The notes beneath the pieces are model-generated. The model had not been told where the DNA came from and ran no database searches. It worked only from the letters and a program-made list of their open reading frames with translations. 55,108 bases of DNA from Acetobacterium sp. (GTDB taxonomy: Bacteria > Bacillota > Clostridia > Eubacteriales > Eubacteriaceae): positions 1 to 55,108 of the forward strand of contig JAQUWM010000012.1 in NCBI GenBank assembly GCA_028692885.1, written 5' to 3'. Below are positions 45,070 through 52,426 of the stretch, piece by piece (position 1 is the first letter of the stretch; the number at the start of each line of letters is the position of its first letter). The translations under genes and the position numbers were made by a program.

Positions 45070-45120
45070 GTGCAAATTTTGCCTGATGGCGTTTGTCTTA
45101 TCGAGTTAGAAGGAGAAAAA

Positions 45121-46488
45121 ATGTATAATTTTGATCAGCTGCTTATCCTATTCAGTGCGCTGCTTTCGTTAGTGGTGATGTTTAGTTTTATCAATGAAAA
45201 AACATTAAAACTGCCCTATGAAATTGGTCTGGTCGTATTTGGATTTATTTTTGTTGTTATTTATATTGTTGGTCGGAACTTAAATATTGTCCATATACCG
45301 ATAGAGTTTTTAGCTCTTTACCGAGAATTCGATTTCACCGATTTTTTGTTTAAGGGCGTTTTATGTTTTATGTTGTTTAGTGGAGCCTCACGAATCGAAT
45401 TTGGCGATTTTAAAGCAGACAAATACCTGATTGGTAGCATGGCAATCATCGGAACCCTGGTATCAACAGTGGTGTATGGCCTTCTTTTCTTTGGACTGGG
45501 ATATCTGATTCATGCCAATATTTCATTTCTGGAAGCCTGTATTCTGGGAGCAATTGTAGCACCAACTGATCCGATTTCGGCCATGAGTATTCTGGCAAAG
45601 GCTGGGTTGCCTAAAAGAATCGGTTTAATTATCGAAGGGGAAGCCTTGTTCAATGATGGTGTGGCGGTGGCTATTTTTGCAACCCTGTTAACAGCTTTGA
45701 AATTGTCGGCTAACAGTGTCTCAGTAATGAGTTTTACATGGGGACTGACCACGGAAATTCTGGGTGCAGTGGCTGTCGGCTTTGTCGTATCGTTCCTGCT
45801 ATTTGAAGTATTCAAACGTTCAAATGACAATTTTATCAAAATATTTACTAGTATTCTGACTGTTATGCTGGCTTATCTGATATGTGAATACTTTGTCTTT
45901 TCCGGACCGATTGCTGCCGTTATCTGCGGACTTTACTATGCTAGCGGGATTGCCGGGCTGCAAAGAAATAATCATATCTGTATGACTGAGGAATTGTACA
46001 ATTTATTCTATTCCTTCTGGTCGGTGGTGGATAACCTCTTGAATGGTATCTTATTCCTGTTAGTTGGAGTTATATTGCTGAATATTAAAAACATTAACAC
46101 CCTGTCAGTGGGTATGATTTTTATCATCGCAATTGGAGCCATCGTATTTAATACCATTGCCAGAATGCTCGGGGTATATGCATCGATGATTTTCAATAAA
46201 AACCCGCCGAAAGATAAGGGGATGAAGAATATCAAATTCATTACCTTTATGACCTGGGCAGGTTTAAAAGGTGGTCTTTGTCTGGCCTTGATTATGGGTA
46301 CCAGTATTTCTCTGACTACGCCAACTTATAACCTGTTTTTAGTGGCGACCTATGCCATCGTCCTCTTCACAACTGTGGTACAGGGATTAACAGTAGGCAA
46401 GGGTTATATAATACTCAGTAAAAATAAGGGAAGCAAAACAAAACCGCAAAAGAAAAAGATGAAAATAGCTGGTAATCCAGCGAAATAA
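45121..46488 (+). CDS. CPA1-family Na+(K+)/H+ antiporter (NhaP type)
   Basis: The 455-residue protein has about 12 helices and the CPA1 signatures: GAIVAPTDPISAMSIL (TDP, unwound helix) and GEALFNDGVAVAIF (the transport Asp in FND). It would exchange cytoplasmic Na+ or K+ for H+ across the membrane, important in Na+-based acetogen energetics. No TrkA-C or cNMP domain follows; the C-terminus is a basic tail. Start is ATG 45121 behind AGAAGGAG; the 51-base upstream extension lies in the leader. Confidence 0.9.
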   Translation: MYNFDQLLILFSALLSLVVMFSFINEKTLKLPYEIGLVVFGFIFVVIYIVGRNLNIVHIPIEFLALYREFDFTDFLFKGVLCFMLFSGASRIEFGDFKADKYLIGSMAIIGTLVSTVVYGLLFFGLGYLIHANISFLEACILGAIVAPTDPISAMSILAKAGLPKRIGLIIEGEALFNDGVAVAIFATLLTALKLSANSVSVMSFTWGLTTEILGAVAVGFVVSFLLFEVFKRSNDNFIKIFTSILTVMLAYLICEYFVFSGPIAAVICGLYYASGIAGLQRNNHICMTEELYNLFYSFWSVVDNLLNGILFLLVGVILLNIKNINTLSVGMIFIIAIGAIVFNTIARMLGVYASMIFNKNPPKDKGMKNIKFITFMTWAGLKGGLCLALIMGTSISLTTPTYNLFLVATYAIVLFTTVVQGLTVGKGYIILSKNKGSKTKPQKKKMKIAGNPAK

Positions 46489-46559
46489 ACTGATTTTATC
46501 GATGCTTTTATAGGTGTCCTTGTCCAGCAATATTTTTATGACCGGAAAGATACCCTTAC

Positions 46560-46588
46560 TTGTGAATAAAACCGGACAAGGTTATAAT
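46560..46588 (+). promoter_or_regulatory. Promoter with flanking inverted repeat for the deoxyribosyltransferase-like gene
   Basis: TTGTGA (46560-46565), 17 bp, TATAAT (46583-46588). CCTTGTCC at 46518-46525 is the exact complement of GGACAAGG at 46574-46581, which fills the end of the spacer up to the -10 box. The arms lie about 56 bp apart, a spacing that could allow a looping repressor or an RNA hairpin. Confidence 0.7.
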
Positions 46589-46632
46589 AAATACGGAACT
46601 TAGAATAAAGAAACAAGCAAGTTGGAGGAAAC

Positions 46633-47037
46633 ATGAGAATATATATTGCCGCTTCATGGAAGCATCAGCATGCCGTAGAAATGCTGACCGATTTATTGGA
46701 AAGCCGGGGCCATACCATTTTGTCCTGGATCCGGGAGGGACGGCCGGAAGAGGCCTTTCTTTCGCAAAAAGAGCTGACCCATTTTATTGAGTCGGCCGAA
46801 GGGGAACGCGTTTTTGACTTTTGTATCTCATCGGTCACCAGTGCCGATCTGATCATCTATATTGGTCCATCCGGTTGTGATGCCTGGGCCGAAATCGGCG
46901 CTGCCTACGGATCAAAGATTCCGGTTTTTGGATTGCTGGCCAAGGCCGAGCAGGTCGGGCTGATGCGTCATATGATTAAAAATTGGTACAGTTCAATTTC
47001 GGAGTTGATGACAGCCGTGGACGAAATGAAAAAATAA
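46633..47037 (+). CDS. Nucleoside 2-deoxyribosyltransferase-like protein
   Basis: The 134-residue protein begins RIYIAASWKHQHAVEMLTDLLE and contains YIGPSGCDAWAEIGAAYGSKIPV, resembling the DLVVxxxGG(R)SAxxElGyA core of nucleoside 2-deoxyribosyltransferases with a catalytic Glu. The fold also occurs in TIR-like nucleotide-binding proteins. An exact reaction cannot be given. TTGGAGG precedes the ATG; the gene is monocistronic, between its own promoter and a terminator. Confidence 0.7.
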   Translation: MRIYIAASWKHQHAVEMLTDLLESRGHTILSWIREGRPEEAFLSQKELTHFIESAEGERVFDFCISSVTSADLIIYIGPSGCDAWAEIGAAYGSKIPVFGLLAKAEQVGLMRHMIKNWYSSISELMTAVDEMKK

Positions 47038-47116
47038 TCGAATAAATGATTAAGGATTAACAGCAAGAATAGCTGTGTGCAACGATTTTTAATTTAACTT
47101 GAACGTATTTCTTAGG

Positions 47117-47147
47117 ACGCTATCGTATTAACGATGGCGTTTTTTTA
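47117..47147 (+). terminator. Terminator before the agr locus
   Basis: ACGCTATCGT (47117-47126) pairs with ACGATGGCGT (47131-47140) around ATTA with one G-U pair, followed by seven T residues. Confidence 0.92.
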
Positions 47148-47201
47148 TTGTGGATTAAGAGAGCAATACATCTTCAGCGGATTGAATCATTGACATTAAA
47201 C

Positions 47202-47230
47202 TGGACAGTTGTTTTATTGTCATGTAAAAT
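47202..47230 (+). promoter_or_regulatory. Candidate agrA promoter
   Basis: TGGACA (47202-47207), 17-bp spacer, TAAAAT (47225-47230). A better -35, TTGACA at 47192, is 27 bp away. The -35 lies in TGGACAGTT, which contains the ACAGTT core of LytTR-type sites, so autoregulation is possible. Confidence 0.5.
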
Positions 47231-47263
47231 GATTTTATAAACCATAAAGAGAAGGTGCTCTGA

Positions 47264-47986
47264 ATGTTTAATATCGCAATCTGTGATGATCAACGTGAAA
47301 TCTGTACGGAAATTGAAAATATTATTTTAGAATATAAAAAATCAACCCTGCAGGAAATGCAAATCGAAGTGTTTTATTCGGCTGAAAAACTTGGTATTTA
47401 TATGGATAATGAACATAATTTTGATTTAATATTTCTGGACATTGAAATGAAGGGTTTTAATGGACTTGATCTGGGCCGGAAAATTCGCGAAGAAATGGAT
47501 AACCAAATCACCCAGATTGTCTATGTTTCAGGTAAAGATAGCTACTTTAAAGATTTGTTTGAGGTTCGACCAATGCATTTTCTGTCAAAACCGGTGGAGC
47601 CGGATCAGGTGATCAAAGACATTGAACTGGCCATGAAATTAGCAAACCGTTTAGGCTGCGTTTTCAGTTACAAAAAAGGATCGGAGACACATAAACTTCC
47701 CATAAAAAACATTATCTATTTTCAGAGTGTCAACCGAGAAATAAAAATTGTGACCACAACCGGGGTAGAATTATTTTATGGTAAACTCCAGGAGGTGTTT
47801 CGTCAAGTAGCCAAATACCGGTTTATTACCATTCACAAATCATATATTATCAATTATGAACAGGTAGCCAATTTTAAGTATGACGAGGTTGTGATGTCGG
47901 ATTCGGCCTGTCTGCCAATTAGTCAGTTAAAACGGAAAGAAGTCAGAAGACTGCAGATGAAATACGAAAGTGAGAGGTTTCTTTAA
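47264..47986 (+). CDS. agrA: LytTR-family response regulator (AgrA-like)
   Basis: The 240-residue protein has a receiver domain with acidic pocket D8-D9, phosphoacceptor D59 in LIFLDIEMKG, and a conserved Lys in FLSKPVEPDQ. A LytTR DNA-binding domain follows from about residue 135 (NIIYFQSVNREIKIVT and the YRFITIHKSYIINYE core). It would be phosphorylated by the AgrC-like kinase encoded next and activate the agr and target promoters. GAGAAGG precedes the ATG. Here agrA is first, not last, in the locus. Confidence 0.92.
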   Translation: MFNIAICDDQREICTEIENIILEYKKSTLQEMQIEVFYSAEKLGIYMDNEHNFDLIFLDIEMKGFNGLDLGRKIREEMDNQITQIVYVSGKDSYFKDLFEVRPMHFLSKPVEPDQVIKDIELAMKLANRLGCVFSYKKGSETHKLPIKNIIYFQSVNREIKIVTTTGVELFYGKLQEVFRQVAKYRFITIHKSYIINYEQVANFKYDEVVMSDSACLPISQLKRKEVRRLQMKYESERFL

Positions 47987-49263
47987 TGGCGCTAAGCACC
48001 TATGAAATGGTATATCTGATAACCAATATTTTTGGAACCTATATCGTCTATAAATTTATGCATATTTTCTTTGAGACCAAAGAAGTCAATCATAAGATAG
48101 AATTCTTATCCTATGCGGGATATTACATATTTATTGCGCTGGTATATTTGACTATTAATATACCAGTTGTTACGATGATCGGTAATATTTTTGCTTTTTT
48201 AGTCCTGTCATTTAACTATAAGGTAGGAATTAAAAAACGGCTTCTATCAGTATTTTTGATTTATTTGATTGTAATGTGTGTCGAACTGATTGTTGGATTG
48301 CTTTCAGGATATTTTAATTTTCCTTTGATGACCATTAACAATTATTCCTCAGAATATGGACTGATTATAGTTCAAATCATATTGTATTTTGTCGTTCGAG
48401 TTTTCAATAATTACAAAAATATCAGACTAGGAGAAACAATCCCGCTTGCCAATTGGATTGCAATTATTTTGATCCCGATTTCATCCTTATATATCATTCT
48501 ATCCTTATTTCAAGCAACGGGTCTGTCCTGGAAGCAAGTTCTAATCGGAGTGGTATTGATACTACTTGTCAATTTCACAATTTTTTATTTATATGATGTC
48601 ATATCAGCTTTCATGGTCGATAAAATGGATAAGGTCTTGCTTAGCCAGCAAAATAAATACTATCAAAAACAATTTGAATTAATGGAGTCATCCTTAAAAA
48701 CAACGAAGGCAATGCGGCATGATCTGCGAAATCACTTATCGGTTATCTATGCATTGCTTGAAAAAGAGGAAAGAGGAGCTGCTTTAAAGCATTTAGCAAA
48801 GATGACTGATGTTTATGACGATAAGAAACAATACGCGTGCACCGAAAACATCGATATTGACAGTATTTTAAATTTTAAAATTCAGGCAGCAGAGCAACAA
48901 AATATAAAAATTGTACTAGATTTGAGTATTCCCGAAAAAATGGACATTCCATCATTTGATTTGGCGATAATTTTGGGGAACTTACTGGATAACGCAATTG
49001 AGGCAGTTGCTGAGTTGGAAAAAGAAAGACAGATAAAAACAAAAATAAGCTATGCTAGAGGACGCTTAATTATTCTGGTGGAGAATCCTTATCAGGGTGA
49101 ACGTGTAAAAGTCGGGAATCGTTATCTAACAACAAATAAAGAGACAAACCAGCATGGTTTAGGCCTGGAAAATATAAAAAGTGTATTACAAAAATACGAT
49201 GGGACGATGGAGATTACCCAGCAGAAAGAGGTCTTCTCAGTTTCCCTGCTGTTGTTTGTATAG
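47986..49263 (+). CDS. agrC: GHKL sensor histidine kinase (AgrC-like)
   Basis: The 425-residue protein has six to seven membrane helices in residues 1 to about 215, then a cytoplasmic kinase: H245 in AMRHDLRNHLSVIYALL, the N box LGNLLDNAIEAV and the G box NQHGLGLENIKSV. This layout is that of AgrC/HPK10 receptors for cyclic autoinducing peptides. It would bind the peptide made from the neighbouring agrD. Its start shares a base with the agrA stop, so regulator and sensor are translated together. A terminator follows. Confidence 0.92.
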   Translation: MALSTYEMVYLITNIFGTYIVYKFMHIFFETKEVNHKIEFLSYAGYYIFIALVYLTINIPVVTMIGNIFAFLVLSFNYKVGIKKRLLSVFLIYLIVMCVELIVGLLSGYFNFPLMTINNYSSEYGLIIVQIILYFVVRVFNNYKNIRLGETIPLANWIAIILIPISSLYIILSLFQATGLSWKQVLIGVVLILLVNFTIFYLYDVISAFMVDKMDKVLLSQQNKYYQKQFELMESSLKTTKAMRHDLRNHLSVIYALLEKEERGAALKHLAKMTDVYDDKKQYACTENIDIDSILNFKIQAAEQQNIKIVLDLSIPEKMDIPSFDLAIILGNLLDNAIEAVAELEKERQIKTKISYARGRLIILVENPYQGERVKVGNRYLTTNKETNQHGLGLENIKSVLQKYDGTMEITQQKEVFSVSLLLFV

Positions 49264-49273
49264 ATCGTTGTTG

Positions 49274-49308
49274 CGAGCATACTTTTAATAAGATTGCTCG
49301 TTTTTTAT
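49274..49308 (+). terminator. Terminator between agrC and agrD
   Basis: CGAGCA (49274-49279) pairs with TGCTCG (49295-49300); CTT/AAG extend it inside. TTTTTTATTT follows. It separates sensor and signal genes into two transcripts. Confidence 0.85.
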
Positions 49309-49404
49309 TTGAGTAAAAAAAATCTTAGTTCACTACAAAAAAATATATTAATTTCAACATAATCTCGCACAAGTGAAAATATATGGTAGATTTAGGACAT
49401 AAAA

Positions 49405-49444
49405 GATAAAAAGATAAAAAGATAAAAAGATAAAAAGATAAAAA
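49405..49444 (+). repeat. Five tandem copies of GATAAAAA before agrD
   Basis: Five exact 8-bp units fill 49405-49444 and end directly at the ribosome-binding site GAGGAGG (49445-49451). Such a short perfect tandem repeat can gain or lose copies by slippage. It lies in the leader or promoter of the signal-peptide gene, so copy number could change its expression. Confidence 0.9.
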
Positions 49445-49456
49445 GAGGAGGTTGCT

Positions 49457-49603
49457 TTGAAAAATCTATTATTAAAGTGCTATCGGGTGATTGCAATTAT
49501 GGCGTTGATGGTAACAACGTTAAATGTCAATACGGCTTGTTTTTTTATTATGCACCAGCCCAAATTACCTGAGGGTGCAGAAAAACTCAAAAAGTTTAAA
49601 TGA
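49457..49603 (+). CDS. agrD: AgrD-type cyclic autoinducing peptide precursor
   Basis: The 48-codon gene was found by reading downstream of GAGGAGG; it uses TTG as start. The product has an amphipathic N-terminal helix (residues 1-20), a core with C28-F-F-I-M32, and the conserved C-terminal recognition region H33-Q-P-K-L-P-E39 followed by a charged tail. This matches AgrD of Listeria (core ACFMFV then YEPK) and Clostridium. The mature signal is predicted as a five-residue thiolactone ring C28-M32 with a short exocyclic tail such as TA. The stop overlaps the agrB start (ATGA). Confidence 0.92.
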   Translation: MKNLLLKCYRVIAIMALMVTTLNVNTACFFIMHQPKLPEGAEKLKKFK

Positions 49604-50163
49604 AAAGCGTAATGACGGAGAGAATTACAGATATCCTTGTAAACAATGAAATTATCATAGCTGAGAACAGAAATTTATATAGCTATGGTTTACAGCAAGG
49701 ACTGTTGATATTCCTCAATATTGCTACGATTCTGGGAATCGGAATGGTGTTAAATATGGTCCGAGAAAGCATTATTTTCCTTTTAATATTTATTCCGCTT
49801 CGTTCCAACGCCGGTGGCTACCATGCAAAAACACAGTTAAGATGTTATTTGTGTTCAGTCGCAATGATTACAGCTACTTTGGTAGGTATTAAAATTGTAC
49901 CTTGGACAGGGGTTATTTGTTTGTCATTGACAGTAGTTGCAGGAACGATTATCTTTTTCCTTGCGCCAGTGGAGGATGCTAATAAACCGTTAGGACAAAT
50001 CGAAATAGCTGTGTATAAAAAGAGAACACGTTTTTCTTTGGTTTTATTTGTATTTTTAGTTTTGCTATTTTGTTATATTGGTCAATTAGCGATTTCAGTT
50101 TGTATAATGATGGGAGTTGTAGTGGTTAGTATTGTGCTTGTGTTGGGAAGAGTATTGAAATGA
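49600..50163 (+). CDS. agrB: AgrB-type membrane endopeptidase
   Basis: The 187-residue protein has about five to six helices and the AgrB catalytic pair H75 and C82 in RSNAGGYHAKTQLRCYL (S. aureus H77/C84). It cleaves the AgrD tail and forms the thiolactone, releasing the peptide outside with help from other proteases. It overlaps agrD by 4 bases, unlike most Agr loci where agrB precedes agrD, so here translation couples precursor to processor. Last recognised gene of the agr block. Confidence 0.94.
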   Translation: MKSVMTERITDILVNNEIIIAENRNLYSYGLQQGLLIFLNIATILGIGMVLNMVRESIIFLLIFIPLRSNAGGYHAKTQLRCYLCSVAMITATLVGIKIVPWTGVICLSLTVVAGTIIFFLAPVEDANKPLGQIEIAVYKKRTRFSLVLFVFLVLLFCYIGQLAISVCIMMGVVVVSIVLVLGRVLK

Positions 50164-50514
50164 TAAAGAAGAACAAAATTATTTAGGTTTATTTTGTTGT
50201 TTCTACAGATAATTATCTGTGAAATAGCCGATAGAGAGGAGTTGTTTCGTTTAAATAAGATTTTCAGAATTTTCGTCCTCAATTGATTTCAGTATGGGTT
50301 TTCAACTAATGAGTGGTGTTAATTAGAAGTAGCGTAATAAGTGCATTGCATCAGTTTAAAGGAGGTGAATTCATTATAAAAGGTATGTAACGAATATACT
50401 TGAGCGGTTGTTTTTGGTTAGAGAATAATTTTATAAGTTAAATGGATCGATATAAGTTGCTAATTAATGGGAATATTGAAATAAGGGCGTAGAAAAGGCT
50501 TGGAGGAAAAATAA
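50164..50514. other. Gene-free 351-bp gap with palindrome and orphan ribosome-binding site
   Basis: The gap holds a perfect 16-bp palindrome ACAGATAATTATCTGT (50205-50220), a candidate operator, and AAAGGAGGTGA (50358-50368), full complementarity to the 16S 3' end but with no normal start codon at the right distance. From an ATT at 50369 a 19-codon frame runs to 50428. A -35/-10 pair for the next gene may be TTGTTT and TTATAA near 50408-50436. Nothing else is recognised. Confidence 0.6.
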
Positions 50515-50904
50515 TTGACAGATTACAAATCAATTATAAAAATTGCCATAACACCTTGTCTTATCTTAGGATTTGTTATCTTGAGGAATGATTTTATAGA
50601 ATATCAGGCAGCTAATCTTCAAATAGGATTATTATGGTATAGAGTTTTGTTTGACTTATTTCTTTACATTTCAACAGGAATCTTACTTGCGAGTTTATAT
50701 GAAACCTATAGAAAAATTCGTTTACTAAGAATAACAAAGGTTATTTTGTTATGTAATATTTTAATGTTGATTCTGTTTTATGGTGTGAGTTATTTCGGTT
50801 TTCTGTATTTTGCTAGTATTAAGGAGTTTTTTGTCTTCAATTTTATTTTGATGGGATACTACGTTTTTTTAGTGAGTCATAATTTTCGAAAAGGAGAAAG
50901 TTAA
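50515..50904 (+). CDS. Membrane protein of unknown function, partner of the secreted protein
   Basis: The 129-residue protein has four predicted helices (about 9-25, 37-60, 75-95 and 104-121) and a basic C-terminal end. TTG 50515 is the start, 8 bases after GGAGG. Its stop shares a base with the ATG of the following secreted protein gene, so the two are translated together. A membrane protein of this size beside a secreted protein recalls immunity or export partners of bacteriocins, but I see no family match and this is inference. Confidence 0.7.
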   Translation: MTDYKSIIKIAITPCLILGFVILRNDFIEYQAANLQIGLLWYRVLFDLFLYISTGILLASLYETYRKIRLLRITKVILLCNILMLILFYGVSYFGFLYFASIKEFFVFNFILMGYYVFLVSHNFRKGES

Positions 50905-51608
50905 TGAAAATTTTTTTAAAAAAGGTTAGTGTTGTTTTATTATTAGCTATTTGCATCTGTTCTACGCCTGTTTTGGGACAAGAGAGTGTAGAAAAGGAGA
51001 AGTTCTTAGATGAAAGTGAAATAAAAATTCAGTTAGCGGAAGCTATATCACTAGGGGAAGAAGCTGTCGCAATTGGTCGACTAGAAAATCAGGAAACAGG
51101 TTTAGCTTATGACATGGAGATCTATGCATTGCCACTTGACGAAAACCGAGAATACACATCGTCTGACAAAGCGGAATCAATTTGTTATATAGCTTCGACA
51201 GATTATATGACGATTGATGAAAGTACAATTCCAGATGCAATGCTTCGTGGTGGCGAAGATGATTCTATGTGGGATTCTACTGGTTCAGCCAATTTTACAT
51301 TAGGATATGATTTCGACAGAAATTCAAGTGGATATATTCAGTTAACTTATATTTGGGGGAATTCATATTTTACTTCTGGTGTTGGGCTTGCAAGTAGTCA
51401 GGTAGGTTGTGCACAACATAGTGCATATACTGGAGTTTATGAAACTAGAATTTGGAATGTAGGATCTTCATTTGGGAATCACACTGGTTTTAGCGGTTGG
51501 GTCCCAGATTCAACTGCTACCGCACTTTTTGGAACTAACTGGAACGCTACACTTAGTCGAGGGGGCAGCACCTGGGGCTTTTCGCTTCCCGTTTATAGAT
51601 ATCTATAA
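50904..51608 (+). CDS. Secreted protein of unknown function
   Basis: The 234-residue protein has a clear signal peptide (basic MKIFLKK, hydrophobic core VLLLAICICS, likely cut after TPVLG at residue 25). Residues 26-118 are acidic (KEKFLDESEIKI...); 125-234 are rich in Gly, Ser, Thr, Trp and aromatic residues (GYDFDRNSSGY, WGNSYF, GNHTGFSGW, RGGSTWGFSLP), suggesting a beta-rich domain. An acidic pro-region followed by an active domain, with a coupled membrane protein, is a plan seen in secreted toxins or adhesive proteins. No known family recognised. Confidence 0.75.
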   Translation: MKIFLKKVSVVLLLAICICSTPVLGQESVEKEKFLDESEIKIQLAEAISLGEEAVAIGRLENQETGLAYDMEIYALPLDENREYTSSDKAESICYIASTDYMTIDESTIPDAMLRGGEDDSMWDSTGSANFTLGYDFDRNSSGYIQLTYIWGNSYFTSGVGLASSQVGCAQHSAYTGVYETRIWNVGSSFGNHTGFSGWVPDSTATALFGTNWNATLSRGGSTWGFSLPVYRYL

Positions 51609-52048
51609 AATTTGGATTGCCGGAAACATATATAACAAAAGGTACGAAGTCTTCTGTGAATCTACCAAGTTCCAGATTAAAATTGGCAGCGAATTTTGAA
51701 GATGAAGCTATGTCATACACTATCATTGTTTTTACCCGATGTATCCTGCTAGAATGGTATTGCCATCTTTGATCGGTTTTTCTTTTAAGAATTATTCAAT
51801 CAAATCCCTTTTTTGTTTCTTCCCATAAAAACACCTCCAAACTGATTTTATTCTACATCAGTTTGGAGGTTTACACAAATATTGAAGCGAGTTCCAATTA
51901 AGGGATAGATGGCGTTTTGCGGTTTTGAAAGTTCATATCAATTGGAAATAGTGCTTTTTACATTACGACATCTTCATGCTGTTCACGATAGAGCCCTTTA
52001 ACTGTGAGAGATAAATATGCTATTCTTTTCAGCATGGACAGATTATTT
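51609..52048. other. Gene-poor stretch with long palindrome and probable gene debris
   Basis: ACCTCCAAACTGAT (51833-51846) and ATCAGTTTGGAGGT (51857-51870) form a perfect 14-bp inverted repeat with a 10-base loop. On the minus strand its outer arm supplies GGAGGT 6 bases before an ATG at 51826 whose frame stops after 8 codons. Short open stretches follow in shifting frames on both strands (51609-51780). This looks like debris of a lost gene, possibly from an insertion sequence whose end carried the palindrome, but I cannot name it. Confidence 0.4.
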
Positions 52049-52120
52049 ATGAATAATTTGATGTTTTAAAAATGGCCAGAATATAAATAATTTGATGTTT
52101 CAAAAATGGTCATATATGAA
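52049..52120 (+). promoter_or_regulatory. Duplicated 30-bp promoter repeat before the Cys-rich peptide gene
   Basis: Two direct copies (52049-52078 and 52083-52112) differ at three positions only. Each contains TTGATG as -35: copy one TTGATG (52058-52063), 18 bp, TATAAA (52082-52087); copy two TTGATG (52092-52097), 17 bp, TATGAA (52115-52120). The TTTGA-tgtt-TCAAA dyad in copy two could bind a regulator. The 34-bp period, about three helix turns, would place two bound regulators on one face. Confidence 0.6.
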
Positions 52121-52149
52121 ATAAATTTATGAGAAAGGAGGAAATCGAG

Positions 52150-52347
52150 ATGAAAATAGTAAATCCAATAGGAAGAATACCAGAAAATGGAATTCAACCT
52201 AGAGCATGTATGTGTTCTAATTTGTTCGCCAATTACAAAGGTAATGATAATTGCTTCCACTGCGGATGCGGATGCTTAGAGACTGGAGAATATTCGTCAG
52301 GAAATAGGAATAGAGCAACAGTTAGGTTCGGAGCATCCAACGAATAA
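52150..52347 (+). CDS. Cys-rich ribosomal peptide precursor (candidate RiPP)
   Basis: The 65-residue peptide starts MKIVNPIGRIPENG, a short leader-like region, and then has six cysteines: C20-x-C22, then C35-x2-C38-x-C40-x-C42, within a Gly/Asn-rich core, ending with a polar tail. It is followed by a hairpin and then by a radical SAM/SPASM gene. This pair is the hallmark of sactipeptide or ranthipeptide clusters, where the enzyme forms Cys thioethers. ATG 52150 is used since AAAGGAGG at 52134-52141 precedes it; the upstream ATG 52129 has none. Exact subclass uncertain. Confidence 0.85.
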   Translation: MKIVNPIGRIPENGIQPRACMCSNLFANYKGNDNCFHCGCGCLETGEYSSGNRNRATVRFGASNE

Positions 52348-52354
52348 TTCAATT

Positions 52355-52387
52355 AGAACCGCCCATTTTAGCGGGCGGTTCTTCTCT
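52355..52387 (+). terminator. Terminator/attenuator after the peptide gene
   Basis: AGAACCGCCC (52355-52364) pairs exactly with GGGCGGTTCT (52373-52382), followed by a mixed TCTCT. It likely stops most transcripts so that precursor exceeds maturase. Confidence 0.85.
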
Positions 52388-52426
52388 ATCCAAAATGTAG
52401 AGATGACAAAAGAAAAATGAGTGGTA

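Noticed and set aside
47192-47230. Canonical AgrA double site in the agrA promoter
   Set aside because: ACATTAA and ACAGTTG cores are 11 bp apart, not the 21-22 bp period expected for LytTR direct repeats.
49405-49444. CRISPR-like array
   Set aside because: Units are 8 bp with no spacers; a simple tandem repeat.
51472-51699. 75-codon plus-strand frame overlapping the secreted protein
   Set aside because: No ribosome-binding site, overlaps the real gene in another frame, composition not protein-like.
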